This document shows positions 8,792-17,850 of a stretch of 64,000 nucleotides of DNA, in pieces. The notes beneath the pieces are model-generated. The model was not told where the DNA came from, made no database searches, and was given only the letters and a program-made list of their open reading frames with translations. Position 1 is the stretch's first letter; each line of letters opens with the position of its first letter. Source of the stretch: Hydrogenophaga sp040372165 (GTDB lineage Bacteria > Pseudomonadota > Gammaproteobacteria > Burkholderiales > Burkholderiaceae_C); contig NZ_BAABWG010000003.1 in the NCBI RefSeq assembly GCF_040372165.1, positions 186,001-250,000 on the forward strand. Direction: 5' to 3'. Both the position numbers and the translations under genes were made by a program.

Positions 8792-9241
8792 TCAATCCTC
8801 ATCCCCTCCACTCACCACTTTCCGAATCGCCCCAGGTGCAAACCCCCTCGATGCCAGAAACCGCATTTGCTTTGCCCGCCCCTGAGGGTCATCGGCGGGC
8901 TCGCCGAACTTTTTCTTCCAGACCGCCCGAGCGCGCTCGACTTCGGTCTCTTCCAGGGCAGACACTGCTTCGGCAATCGCCTCCTGACTCAGTCCCTTGG
9001 CTTGCATTTCCTGCCGGACTCGCCCTGCGCCCAGGCGCCTGGCTCGGCGGTTGACCACTGACTCCACCACGCGCTGCTCGTCGATGAAACCTTTGGCTTC
9101 CAACTCGTCCAGAATGCGGGGAAGGTCGTCGCCTTCCTCCACATGGCGGGTCAGTTTGCGCGTCAACTCCTGACGGGAGTGCTCCCGGGAGGCGAGCAGT
9201 TTCAGTGCCCGCCCCTTGAGGGACAGTTTGGCAAAGCTCAC
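8792..9241 (-). CDS. recX: Regulatory protein RecX
   Basis: 149 residues, a normal RecX length. The three-helix repeats characteristic of the family are visible (SREHSRQELTRKL near the start; LEAKGFIDEQRVVESVVNRR; RQEMQAKGLSQEAI). RecX binds RecA filaments and limits recombinase activity. The GTG start at 9239-9241 overlaps the recA TGA by 2 bases (GTGA arrangement), which implies translational coupling with recA in one operon. Confidence 0.95.
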   Translation of the reverse strand: MSFAKLSLKGRALKLLASREHSRQELTRKLTRHVEEGDDLPRILDELEAKGFIDEQRVVESVVNRRARRLGAGRVRQEMQAKGLSQEAIAEAVSALEETEVERARAVWKKKFGEPADDPQGRAKQMRFLASRGFAPGAIRKVVSGGDED

Positions 9242-10356
9242 TCGGTTGCAGCGGCTTCTTCAGCCTCTGCTGCTTCAGCAGCAGCCTTCTTGCCTTTGGC
9301 GCCTTTTCCTTTGCCGCTACTGGCGGCTTCCTCTACAGGCAGAAGCGGCACACCCAGGGCTTCGCGAACCTTGTTCTCGATTTCGAAGCGAAGCTCGGGA
9401 TTTTCTTTCAAGAACTCGCGGGTGTTGTCACGGCCTTGGCCGATCTTCTCGCCGTTGTAGGAGTACCAGGCGCCGGATTTCTCCACCACGCGTTGCGCGA
9501 CGCCGAGATCCAGAATTTCGCCTTCGCGGCTGATGCCTTCGCCGAACATGATGTCGAATTCAGCGGTCTTGAACGGAGGGGCGACCTTGTTCTTGACGAC
9601 CTTGACCTTGGCTTCGTTACCGACCGCTTCGTCGCCCTTTTTGATGGTGCCGGTGCGGCGAATGTCGAGTCGAACCGAAGAGTAGAACTTCAGCGCGTTA
9701 CCGCCGGTGGTGGTCTCTGGGCTGCCGAACATGACACCGATCTTCATGCGGATCTGGTTGATGAAGATGACCGTGCAGTTGGTCTTTTTGATGGTGGCGG
9801 TGAGTTTGCGCAGTGCCTGGCTCATCAGGCGTGCCTGCAAACCGGGCAGGGAGTCGCCCATTTCGCCTTCAAGTTCAGCCTTGGGCGTCAGCGCCGCCAC
9901 CGAGTCCACCACGATCAGGTCCACAGCGCCGGAGCGCACGAGGGAATCCACGATCTCCAGTGCTTGCTCACCAGCGTCCGGCTGGGAAATGAGCAGGTCA
10001 GACAAGGTGACACCCAGCTTCTGGGCGTACTGGATGTCGAGCGCGTGCTCGGCGTCCACGAAAGCACACTGGCCGCCCAGCTTCTGCATTTCGGCAATGA
10101 CTTGCAGGGTCAGCGTGGTTTTACCGGAGGACTCAGGGCCGTAGATTTCCACCACGCGGCCGCGGGGCAGGCCACCAACGCCCAGAGCAATGTCCAGGCC
10201 CAGCGAACCCGTGGACACCACCTGAATGTCCTCCAGTTGCTCGCCCTCGCCCAGCCGCATGATCGTGCCTTTGCCGAACTGCTTCTCGATCTGGGCCAGT
10301 GCGGCCTGCAGTGCCTTGGCCTTTTCGCCGTTGATGTTCTTTGCTGCTGCGTCCAT
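9238..10356 (-). CDS. recA: Recombinase RecA
   Basis: 372 residues. Walker A GPESSGKTT lies near residue 75, followed by the RecA signature ALKFYSSVRLDIRR and the DNA-binding loops. The C-terminal tail is rich in Ala, Lys and Glu (GKGAKGKKAAAEAAEAEEA), typical of Comamonadaceae-like RecA. It catalyses homologous strand exchange and LexA autocleavage. The ATG at 10354-10356 follows GAGCG. A LexA-box-like site lies about 60 bp upstream, consistent with SOS control. Confidence 0.98.
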   Translation of the reverse strand: MDAAAKNINGEKAKALQAALAQIEKQFGKGTIMRLGEGEQLEDIQVVSTGSLGLDIALGVGGLPRGRVVEIYGPESSGKTTLTLQVIAEMQKLGGQCAFVDAEHALDIQYAQKLGVTLSDLLISQPDAGEQALEIVDSLVRSGAVDLIVVDSVAALTPKAELEGEMGDSLPGLQARLMSQALRKLTATIKKTNCTVIFINQIRMKIGVMFGSPETTTGGNALKFYSSVRLDIRRTGTIKKGDEAVGNEAKVKVVKNKVAPPFKTAEFDIMFGEGISREGEILDLGVAQRVVEKSGAWYSYNGEKIGQGRDNTREFLKENPELRFEIENKVREALGVPLLPVEEAASSGKGKGAKGKKAAAEAAEAEEAAATE

Positions 10357-10414
10357 TTTTCGCTCCTGTTTGCGTGAGTGTGTGTTCGCTTCAGTCGGTG
10401 GGTTTTTGTACAGA

Positions 10415-10430
10415 CTGGATGCTTGAACAG
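10415..10430 (-). promoter_or_regulatory. LexA (SOS) box candidate upstream of recA
   Basis: The minus strand reads CTGTTCAAGCATCCAG, one base off the CTGT-N8-ACAG consensus. It lies 58 bp upstream of the recA start, next to AT-rich DNA (10441-10496) that could hold the -10 and -35 elements. Confidence 0.6.
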
Positions 10431-10570
10431 GAGTGTATGACGAAATACTTTTTATAAAAGCATATTTTTGTTCAGTTTACCTGACTATTTTTTAGAATGG
10501 ACTTTTTGTTGTCTTCAGTTATGTGAGGCTTGCTTCCTTCAATCTTCTTCTCTTTCGTTTCATATTTCTT

Positions 10571-11060
10571 CCCCCCCTATCCCCCCACCCCCCTTTCCAC
10601 CCCGCCGGGCGGAAAGGGGGAGCTCTCATTTGGCTTCTGGTCTCCGACTGGGCTTCTACGGCTCGATGCGTCGCCACCGTGGTTGGGGGTACATGCATTT
10701 CGCTGAGGCTGTCGTAGGAACCTCGGCCTTGGTCTTCGCTCCCACGGCGCCCATCTGACTTTGCCGCTGCGCGGCTCGTTAGATGGGCGCTCGCCTCATG
10801 CGTCGCCAATCTCGTTGGCCTGCAATGTCTCGCTCGCAGGCCCCCGGCGAGCCGCGCAGCGGCAATGTCGGTTGCCTGCCGTGGGCGCACCAAGGGCAGG
10901 CGAAGTCTCTGCAACAGCGGTGGAGAAACTGTGGTGAGCAAGACGCAGTGGCAACCTCCCGCTCGTAGCCACCCGTCCAATTAGCAGAAGCCGAATGTTT
11001 AAAGGCTCCCCTTTCCGCCCCGGCGGGGGTGGAAAGGGGCGGGGGGGATAGGGGGGGGGG
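10571..11060 (+). repeat. Long intergenic palindromic element, copy 2 (about 490 bp)
   Basis: It has the same inverted-repeat ends as copy 1 (CCCCCCTATCCCCCC left, GGGGGGATAGGGGGG right) and the same orientation. The left 330 bp closely follow copy 1, including the hairpin at 10747-10790 (GCGCCCATCTGAC / GTTAGATGGGCGC). It lacks the nested palindromic block (8562-8640 in copy 1), and its right third before the terminal repeat is unrelated. It lies between divergent recA and the MarR gene, so it separates two promoters rather than two 3' ends. Confidence 0.88.
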
Positions 11061-11133
11061 AAGAAAAAGAAGAACGAAGGAAGAGAAGTTCAAAAACAGA
11101 AACGCCGCGCCGCAGGCAAAGGACCACCTACTC

Positions 11134-11625
11134 ATGCCAACCGAAACCCAAAACCCCACCACTCCTGACGATCGTTGGCGCATCAGCCACCTCGGCCGCC
11201 TCATGGGCCTTGCCCTGCGGCGCTTCGACGAACGCGTCCTCTATCTCATGGCGCACGACGCCCAGGTGCCCTTGGCGCTGTCCAACCTGGCAGCCAGGGC
11301 GCAGGTCGGCGCAGCGCACGTGCACATCACCCGCCACCTGGACCTCAAAGGCTCACGCTTGAGCGAACTGGCACAGCGAGCCGACATGACCAAACAGGCC
11401 ATGGGGGACCTGGTTGATCAATGCGAGGCCTGGGGACTGGTAGAGCGCCGGCCCGACCCCACCGACGGCCGGGCGCGCGTCATCATCTTCACGGACACGG
11501 GGCTGGCATGGCTCAACGCATTCCGAAAAGCGGTCAAACAGGCCGAAGCAGAATTTGCCGAGCAAGTGGGCAAAGAAGTGGCCACGGTCGTTGCCATCGG
11601 GCTGGAAGCCTACGGAAGCCCATGA
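11134..11625 (+). CDS. MarR-family transcriptional regulator
   Basis: 163 residues from the ATG at 11134; AAAGGA lies about 10 bp upstream. A winged helix-turn-helix is visible: LSELAQRADMTKQAMGDLVD as the HTH and VERRPDPTDGRARVI as the wing, the canonical MarR D-x-R-(A)-x-R pattern. It probably binds a palindromic operator as a dimer; ligand and targets are unknown. It precedes a two-component system by about 105 bp. The upstream DNA is long element copy 2, so its promoter is either within that element or in the short stretch 11061-11133. Confidence 0.85.
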   Translation: MPTETQNPTTPDDRWRISHLGRLMGLALRRFDERVLYLMAHDAQVPLALSNLAARAQVGAAHVHITRHLDLKGSRLSELAQRADMTKQAMGDLVDQCEAWGLVERRPDPTDGRARVIIFTDTGLAWLNAFRKAVKQAEAEFAEQVGKEVATVVAIGLEAYGSP

Positions 11626-11730
11626 GATCGACGGGTCAAGCAGAAGACCCGAGGTCTTCGCTCCGGGAAGCCCCGCAGAGAGCTACCGGCCAAATTGCCT
11701 AGAATTGAAACACGTTGAGGAGACTGATTC

Positions 11731-12405
11731 ATGCGCATCCTGATTGCAGAAGATGACCAAGTGCTGGCCGATGGCCTGATGCGCAGCCTGCGCGCTGCTG
11801 GTGCAGCCGTTGATCATGTGGCCACGGGCACAGAGGCCGACGCCGCGCTGATGACCACCGACGAATTTGATCTGCTGATCCTGGACCTGGGCTTGCCCAA
11901 GCTGCATGGGCTTGAAGTGCTCAAGCGCCTGCGCTCACGGGGTTCGGCCGTGCCTGTGCTCATCCTCACTGCCGCCGACAGCATCGAGGAACGTGTGCAG
12001 GGGCTGGACTACGGTGCGGACGATTACATGGCCAAGCCGTTCTCGCTGCAGGAACTGGAGGCCCGCGTGCGTGCGCTGGTGCGCCGAGGCATGGGCGGCG
12101 CCAGCTCTACCATCAAGCATGGGCCACTGGTGTACGACCAGGCGGGGCGCGTGGCCACCATCGACGGCAAGATGGTCGAACTCTCGGCACGCGAGCTGGG
12201 TCTGCTGGAGGTGCTGCTGCAACGCGCAGGCCGCCTGGTCAGCAAAGACCAATTGGTTGAACGCCTCTGCGAATGGGGCGAAGAAGTCAGCAACAACGCG
12301 ATCGAGGTGTACATTCACCGCTTGCGCAAGAAGATCGAGAAAGGTCCGATCCGCATTGCGACCGTTCGGGGTCTGGGCTACTGCCTGGAGAAAATTCCCG
12401 GCTGA
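11731..12405 (+). CDS. OmpR-family response regulator (TctD/QseB-like)
   Basis: 224 residues. The receiver domain has acidic pair EDD near the N-terminus, phospho-acceptor Asp52 in LILDLGLPK, Thr80 and Lys102 (AKPF). The C-terminal winged helix (about 125-222) ends with VYIHRLRKKI and VRGLGYCL, the OmpR/PhoB DNA-binding signature. GAGGAG precedes the ATG at a good distance. The histidine kinase encoded 91 bp downstream is the obvious partner; the pair resembles TctD/TctE, which control tricarboxylate uptake, but no transporter genes are adjacent. Confidence 0.92.
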   Translation: MRILIAEDDQVLADGLMRSLRAAGAAVDHVATGTEADAALMTTDEFDLLILDLGLPKLHGLEVLKRLRSRGSAVPVLILTAADSIEERVQGLDYGADDYMAKPFSLQELEARVRALVRRGMGGASSTIKHGPLVYDQAGRVATIDGKMVELSARELGLLEVLLQRAGRLVSKDQLVERLCEWGEEVSNNAIEVYIHRLRKKIEKGPIRIATVRGLGYCLEKIPG

Positions 12406-12496
12406 ACGTACCCGACGCCATGCGCACGCGCATCACAAGACCTCGTGAGAGCATGCGCATGGACCGGGCTTGTCCGGGCCTGACCATCATCACGAC

Positions 12497-14008
12497 ATGA
12501 ACAGCAAACCTGAAGAGGAAGTCGCCAGCGACAAGACACAGGTTTCCTTCGGGCTGTTTCAGCGCGAACAGCGCAGTTTGTTCGGTGAGATTCTGGACTG
12601 GATGCTCACCCCATTGCTGCTGCTGTGGCCACTGTCCCTCGCATTGACCTGGTTTGTGGCTCAGGGCATTGCCAACAAGCCGTTCGACCGGGCTCTGGAG
12701 TTCAACCTGCAGGCCCTGACCCAGTACGTGGTGAGCGAGCAGGGACAGGTCAGCTTTCGACTCACACCGCAGGCGCGCGACCTTCTGCGCGCAGACGACA
12801 GTGACCTGGTGTACTACCAGGTGCTCGACCCGCGCGGTGACCTCATCAGTGGCGAAGGCGACTTTCCTTTGCCCCATGACGACCGCCCCGCTGTCCCGGG
12901 TCAGATTCTGCTGCGTGACGATGTTCTGCGCGGCGACGAAGTCCGTGTCGCCTATGCCTGGCTGGCACGCAATGATGACTCCGGTCGGCTGGTCCTCATG
13001 CAGGTGGCAGAGACCAAAGGGAAGCGATCCACTTTGGCCACTGAAATCATCAAAGGCGTGATGGTGCCGCAGTTTGTCATCTTGCCCCTGGCAGTGCTAT
13101 TGGTATGGCTGGCCCTGGTGCGAGGTATCCGTCCATTGAACTCGCTGGAGCAGCGCATCCGCGCGCGGCGGCCCGACGACCTCAGCCCGATCGAGGAATC
13201 GTTCATTCCTCAGGAAGTGGCCCCTCTGGTCTCATCAATCAATGATTTGCTCACTCGCCTGAAGGCCTCGCTCACCACCCAGCGCCGCTTTCTTGCCGAC
13301 GCAGCTCACCAGCTCAAGACACCGCTGGCCGGTCTGCGTATGCAGGCCGAACTTGCCCAACGAGAAACCGATCCTCAGGACATGGTCGGAACCTTGCAGC
13401 AAATCGCACGCTCGAGCACCCGTGCCACGCATACGGTCAATCAGCTGCTGGCGCTCGCCAGAGCAGAAGGCACAGGACGTTCGTTGCCCAGCGAACCACT
13501 CGACGTTGCCCCTCTGGTCACGCAGGTGGTGCAGGATTCGGTGCCACGCGCGCTTGAGCATGGCGTCGACCTGGGCTACGAAGGTCCGCAACAGACGCCC
13601 GACTCCTGTCGCCTCGAAGGCAACGCCACCTTGCTGCAGGAAATGACTCGCAACCTAGTGGACAACGCGATCAACTACAGCGGCAAGGACGGGGTCGTCA
13701 CCGTCAAGGTGCTGGCTGACCGGTTCAGCGGTGTCGTGGTGCTGCAGGTGGAAGACAATGGGCCGGGCATTCCCGAACACGAGCGGGCCATGGTGCTGCA
13801 GCCCTTTTACCGCGCGCTGGGCACAAACGTCGACGGGTCAGGCCTGGGCCTGGCCATCGTCCACGAGATCGCCCAGCAGCATGGAGCGACGATGTCGATG
13901 GAAGATGCACACAATGACCCCGCCCGGCGAGGCCTTCGCGTGTCCATCCGTTTTGCCCCCTTGCCCCACGCGGACGCCAGCGCGGCCGAAGCGCAGGCGC
14001 ACCACTGA
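12497..14008 (+). CDS. Sensor histidine kinase (TctE-like)
   Basis: 503 residues from the ATG at 12497; a TTG at 12470 is a less likely start. Two membrane spans (about 36-55 and 190-208) bracket a periplasmic sensor region of the 2CSK_N type. Then follow HAMP-like sequence, the H-box with His271 in ADAAHQLKTPLAG, the N-box (TRNLVDNAINYSG) and G-boxes (EDNGPGIPEHE, GSGLGLAIV). It autophosphorylates and passes phosphate to the regulator encoded just upstream. Its signal is unknown. It ends 6 bp from the convergent GST gene. Confidence 0.92.
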   Translation: MNSKPEEEVASDKTQVSFGLFQREQRSLFGEILDWMLTPLLLLWPLSLALTWFVAQGIANKPFDRALEFNLQALTQYVVSEQGQVSFRLTPQARDLLRADDSDLVYYQVLDPRGDLISGEGDFPLPHDDRPAVPGQILLRDDVLRGDEVRVAYAWLARNDDSGRLVLMQVAETKGKRSTLATEIIKGVMVPQFVILPLAVLLVWLALVRGIRPLNSLEQRIRARRPDDLSPIEESFIPQEVAPLVSSINDLLTRLKASLTTQRRFLADAAHQLKTPLAGLRMQAELAQRETDPQDMVGTLQQIARSSTRATHTVNQLLALARAEGTGRSLPSEPLDVAPLVTQVVQDSVPRALEHGVDLGYEGPQQTPDSCRLEGNATLLQEMTRNLVDNAINYSGKDGVVTVKVLADRFSGVVVLQVEDNGPGIPEHERAMVLQPFYRALGTNVDGSGLGLAIVHEIAQQHGATMSMEDAHNDPARRGLRVSIRFAPLPHADASAAEAQAHH

Positions 14009-14014
14009 AGCGAC

Positions 14015-14659
14015 TCAGCCCTTGAGCATGTCCAGCTGAAGGCGCTCGCGCTCTACGGCGCGGGAAACCGCAGGCAGCGCGGCAAAACGCCGCGCAATGT
14101 CGCAAGCTGCCTTGAAAGGTGAGGTGTCCATGCCGACCAGCCCGCCCCAGCGCATCAGCACCAGGGTATAGGCATCGAGGGCTCCGGGGTGCTCTCCGCC
14201 AACCCACGGCGAAGCTTTGGCCGCCAATGCATCGATCTCGGCCATCAGGCCTGGATAGGCGCTCATGGCCTGAGCCTTGACCGCTTGCTGCGCGGCCTCG
14301 TCACCGGTGAACTTCTGGGGCATGAAGATATGGGTGAAGGCAGGGTGAACCGTGTTGTTCATCCATGCGAGGGTAGACAGCGCCCGGGTTCGCTCCATGC
14401 CGCCGGCAGGCAGAAAGTGCGCGTCAGGAAACTTCGCGTCCAGATGCAACACGATGGCCATGATCTGCGTGATGACTGTGCCATCATCCACCAGCACCGG
14501 CACTTGCCCGCGCGGATTGAGTGCCTTGTATTCCTCGGAGAGCTGCTCACCCTTGTGGAGCTTGATCAGCTTGGCCTCATACTCGGCACCGGAGAGCTCC
14601 AGCAAAGAGTGAGGGACGAAGGAACAGGCACCGGGGCCGAAATACAGTTGCAGACTCAT
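14015..14659 (-). CDS. Glutathione S-transferase family protein
   Basis: 214 residues. The N-terminal thioredoxin-like domain starts MSLQLYFGPGACSFVPH with the Ser typical of beta-class bacterial GSTs, and contains NPRGQVPVLVDDG with the cis-proline (about 48-60). The all-helical C-terminal domain follows, with GALDAYTLVLMRWG. It conjugates or transfers glutathione; the substrate is unknown. The ATG at 14657-14659 follows AGGAGACACTC. It lies 57 bp upstream of topB's end on the same strand direction but is probably an independent unit. Confidence 0.9.
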   Translation of the reverse strand: MSLQLYFGPGACSFVPHSLLELSGAEYEAKLIKLHKGEQLSEEYKALNPRGQVPVLVDDGTVITQIMAIVLHLDAKFPDAHFLPAGGMERTRALSTLAWMNNTVHPAFTHIFMPQKFTGDEAAQQAVKAQAMSAYPGLMAEIDALAAKASPWVGGEHPGALDAYTLVLMRWGGLVGMDTSPFKAACDIARRFAALPAVSRAVERERLQLDMLKG

Positions 14660-14716
14660 GAGTGTCTCCTCGAATGGAATGGCGAGGGCCCACGATAGCG
14701 CAGCCCCAATACCCCG

Positions 14717-17700
14717 TCAGTCGCTCAGGTGTTTGCCGACAATGCCTGCAATCTCGAACATGGTGACCTGGTCTTTGCCAAAAACGGGTTTGAGCTTGTC
14801 GTCTGCATTGACCTTGCGCTTGTCAGATGCATCCTGCAGCCCGTTGGCCTTGATGTAGTCCCACAACTTCTTGACGACTTCGGTTCTCGCCACGGGCTCT
14901 GCCCCAATGACGGCGGCCAGCTCCGTGCTCGGCTTCTTGCCAGGCGCGCTGGAAGGCTTGCGGGTCTTCTTGGCTGCAGCCTTCTTGGCTGGTGCTGCCT
15001 TTTTGGCCGCTGCCTTCTTGGCTGGAGCCGTTTTGCCGCCTGCGGCCGTCTTGCGCGCCGGGTATTTGGATTCACGCTTTTCGAACTCGAATGCCACCTT
15101 GCCGGCTTCTCCATCCCAGACCAGAAACGCCTTGAACGGGCGTCGCGTCCGCATGGAGATGAACTTGTCGAGCAAGTCCGTCTTCCCTGTCTCGAGCAGT
15201 TTGGCGATCTGTTCGCGTTCCACCGGTTGCTGCAGGATGATCTTGCCGCTCTTGAACTTGCAGGACGGCGTGGGCTGTGCGGCTGTTGGAACAGCCTTTT
15301 CACACACATAGTTGCTGCCGTGCTCGAACACGCTGGCGCCGCATGACGGACATTTGCCCAGCGGATCGCGGTCGGAGAAGTCCACCAGCTCGCCGGACTC
15401 CTCTTCCTTGTCGTCGCCGAAATCGAACTCGAGCTTCCAGTTCTTGTCGTCTTCGCTGAACTTCAGCACCAGCTCAGCCGCGAAAGGCCAGCCGGCTTTT
15501 GACCGGAAGCCTTGCAACGGACCAATGTGCTTGTCGCGCAGAAAAGCTTCCGACTCCTCGATTTCGAATGTTCGGCCCGCGGGCGACTTGGTAAAGGAAA
15601 AGCCACAGCCTTCGCCACCGTCTGACTTTCCGGTACAGGCATAGCGACGGTAGTTTTCTTTCACAACCCCACCACAATTCGGACAAGGCGTCGCCAGCGT
15701 GGCGTAGTTGCCGGGAATGGTGTCCCGGTCATACTCTTTGGCCTTTTTGACCATGCGCTCCGTCATGGCAGCGATTTCGGCCATGAAGGCGTCCCGGCTC
15801 AATCGGCCCTGCTCCATCTGGGAGAGTTTGTATTCCCATTCGCCCGTGAGCTCGGGCTTGGACAGCTCCTCGACCTGCAAGCCACGCAACAAGGTCATGA
15901 GCTGGAAAGCCTTGGCTGTCGGGATCAGCTCACGGCCTTCACGCAGCAAATACTTTTCAGTGAGCAGGCCTTCAATGATGGCGGCGCGGGTGGCAGGCGT
16001 GCCCAGGCCTTTTTCCTGCATGGCCTCGCGCAGCTCGTCATCGTCAACCAGCTTGCCCGCACCTTCCATGGCACCGAGCAGCGTGGCTTCCGAATAACGT
16101 GCAGGCGGACGGGTTTTCAGCCCCTTGGCCTCGATGCTCTCGGTGCGAACCGTCTCACCGGGCTCCACCGGCACCAACACCTTGCCGCCTTTGTCACCGT
16201 CTTTGCCATCCTTGCCTTCGGTTTCGTCTGCCGCTTCCTTGCCGTAGACGGCCATCCAGCCCGGGCGGACCAGCACCTTGCCTTCACTCTTGAAGTGATA
16301 GACATGCCTTGCCCCCACGCTTGCCACTTCGTGTGCATCGCTGCCCCCCGAGGGGGCGCCTCCTTGCTTGGGGCTGCCCGGCGCGGCGGAGACCGAGCTG
16401 ATGCGCGTGGTCACCTGGAACTCGGCGCTGGGGAAGAACACCGCGATGAAGCGGCGCACCACCAGGTCGTAGAGCTTTTGCTCCGCCTCGGACAGGTTTC
16501 CTGGCGCCTGGAGTGTCGGAATGATGGCGAAGTGATCGCTGATCTTCTCGTTGTTGAAGATGCGCTTGGACGGCTTGATGTAGTTGTTGTCCAGCGCGGT
16601 CTTCGCGTGCGGCGCCAAGTGCTTCATACCGCTGCCGGCCAGCATCTGGAACGTGTCCTTGACGGTGCCCAGGTAATCCTCGGGCAACGCACGTGAATCG
16701 GTACGCGGGTAGGTCAACGCCTTGTGCCGCTCATACAGGCTTTGAGCCAGTTGCAAAGTGGTCTTGGCTGAAAAGCCAAAACGACCATTGGCCTCACGCT
16801 GGAGGCTCGTCAGGTCATACAGCAGGCCGCACGCCTGCGTGCTGGGCTTGGACTCTTCCTTGACGCTGGCGGTTTTGCCTTTGACGGCCTCGACAATGGC
16901 CAGCGCTTCCCGGTGGTCCCAGATGCGGTCGGCCCGGACATCCGGGTCGGCATCGTCGCCTGTGGGCTTCTTGAAATCAGGGTTGAACCATTTGCCCGGG
17001 TATTCACCTGCATTGGCCAGAAAGCTCGCGTGCACTTCCCAATAGTCGCGCGCCTTGTGGGCGCGGATCTTCTCTTCTCGTTCAACGACGATGGACAGGG
17101 TCGGGGTCTGCACCCGGCCAACCGTGGTGAGGAAGAAGCCGCCATCACGCGAGTTGAAAGCCGTCATGGCGCGTGTGCCATTGATGCCCACCATCCAGTC
17201 GGCCTCGGACCGGCTGCGCGCGGCATTGGCCAGCCCCATCATGTCTTCGTCGGAGCGCAGTTGCTCAAAGCCGTCGCGAATGGCCTGCGGCGTCATGGAC
17301 TGCAGCCACAGCCTTTTGGCAGGCTTTTCGAGCGCCTGATACTGGCCGGCCTTGACGCTGCCAGCGTACTGCTGGATCAGGCGGAAGATCAGTTCACCCT
17401 CGCGGCCCGCGTCACAGGCGTTGACCAGATCGCCCACGTCCTTGCGCTTGGCCAGTTTGACCACGGCCTTCAGGCGCGACTTGGTTTTTTCGATCGGCTT
17501 CAGATCGAAATAGGGGGGCAACACGGGAAGATGGGCAAAGCTCCACTTGCCCCGCTTCACGTCGAACTGTTCGGGCGCAGCGATTTCCACCAGGTGACCC
17601 ACGGCGGATGTGACCACATAGCGGTCATTTTCGAAGTGGTCGTCCTGTTTGTCGAACTTGCCTGCCACCGGCGTCAGGGCGCGAACGATGTCTTGCGCCA

Positions 17701-17752
17701 CAGATGGCTTCTCGGCGATGACCAGAGTTTTGGAAGAGCCTTCGGTTTTCAT
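14717..17752 (-). CDS. topB: DNA topoisomerase III with C-terminal Lys/Ala-rich linker and SWIB domain
   Basis: 1011 residues from MKTEGSSKTLVIAEKPSVA. The Toprim domain has EKPSVAQ and CDAGREGE (about 113-120); the catalytic tyrosine is Tyr348 in ALTYPRTDSR. Two zinc-finger-like pieces follow (CPNCGG, CPSCGASVF). The tail has Ala/Lys repeats (KKAAAKKAAPAKKAAAKK) and a final SWIB/MDM2-like domain (about 940-1011). The enzyme is a type IA topoisomerase that decatenates single-stranded DNA. Residues about 453-482 are an in-frame insertion made of a palindromic repeat (16303-16390). An upstream extension to 17860 would run through the alternating tract and is rejected. Confidence 0.93.
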   Translation of the reverse strand: MKTEGSSKTLVIAEKPSVAQDIVRALTPVAGKFDKQDDHFENDRYVVTSAVGHLVEIAAPEQFDVKRGKWSFAHLPVLPPYFDLKPIEKTKSRLKAVVKLAKRKDVGDLVNACDAGREGELIFRLIQQYAGSVKAGQYQALEKPAKRLWLQSMTPQAIRDGFEQLRSDEDMMGLANAARSRSEADWMVGINGTRAMTAFNSRDGGFFLTTVGRVQTPTLSIVVEREEKIRAHKARDYWEVHASFLANAGEYPGKWFNPDFKKPTGDDADPDVRADRIWDHREALAIVEAVKGKTASVKEESKPSTQACGLLYDLTSLQREANGRFGFSAKTTLQLAQSLYERHKALTYPRTDSRALPEDYLGTVKDTFQMLAGSGMKHLAPHAKTALDNNYIKPSKRIFNNEKISDHFAIIPTLQAPGNLSEAEQKLYDLVVRRFIAVFFPSAEFQVTTRISSVSAAPGSPKQGGAPSGGSDAHEVASVGARHVYHFKSEGKVLVRPGWMAVYGKEAADETEGKDGKDGDKGGKVLVPVEPGETVRTESIEAKGLKTRPPARYSEATLLGAMEGAGKLVDDDELREAMQEKGLGTPATRAAIIEGLLTEKYLLREGRELIPTAKAFQLMTLLRGLQVEELSKPELTGEWEYKLSQMEQGRLSRDAFMAEIAAMTERMVKKAKEYDRDTIPGNYATLATPCPNCGGVVKENYRRYACTGKSDGGEGCGFSFTKSPAGRTFEIEESEAFLRDKHIGPLQGFRSKAGWPFAAELVLKFSEDDKNWKLEFDFGDDKEEESGELVDFSDRDPLGKCPSCGASVFEHGSNYVCEKAVPTAAQPTPSCKFKSGKIILQQPVEREQIAKLLETGKTDLLDKFISMRTRRPFKAFLVWDGEAGKVAFEFEKRESKYPARKTAAGGKTAPAKKAAAKKAAPAKKAAAKKTRKPSSAPGKKPSTELAAVIGAEPVARTEVVKKLWDYIKANGLQDASDKRKVNADDKLKPVFGKDQVTMFEIAGIVGKHLSD
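16303..16390 (+). repeat. Palindromic repeat inserted in frame in topB
   Basis: On the plus strand this reads CCCCCACGCTTGCC, then CATCGCTGCCCCCCGAGGGG, GGCGCC, TTGCTTGGGGCTGCCCGGCG. The block order and much of the sequence match the amgK units at 52622-52882. Because topB is on the minus strand, the repeat is read from its reverse complement, giving a Gly/Pro/Ser/Ala-rich peptide (SAAPGSPKQGGAPSGGSD) between TTRISS and YHFKSEGKVL, segments I would expect to be nearly adjacent. Confidence 0.75.
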
Positions 17753-17767
17753 CTCTACAATCGGTTG

Positions 17768-17826
17768 ACACGCGTGCACGCACGCGCAGGTGCACAGGCG
17801 CCCGCGCACGCGCGCACCTGCATGCA
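17768..17826. other. Near-alternating purine-pyrimidine tract (Z-DNA-prone) between topB and the SET gene
   Basis: About 59 bp of ACACGCGTGCACGCACGCGC-type sequence with few breaks in the Pu-Py alternation, including an inverted repeat GCAGGTGC ... GCACCTGC. It fills most of the 98-bp divergent promoter region of topB and the SET-domain gene. Confidence 0.8.
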
Positions 17827-17850
17827 ACAACCTTACCAAAATTTCCGACC

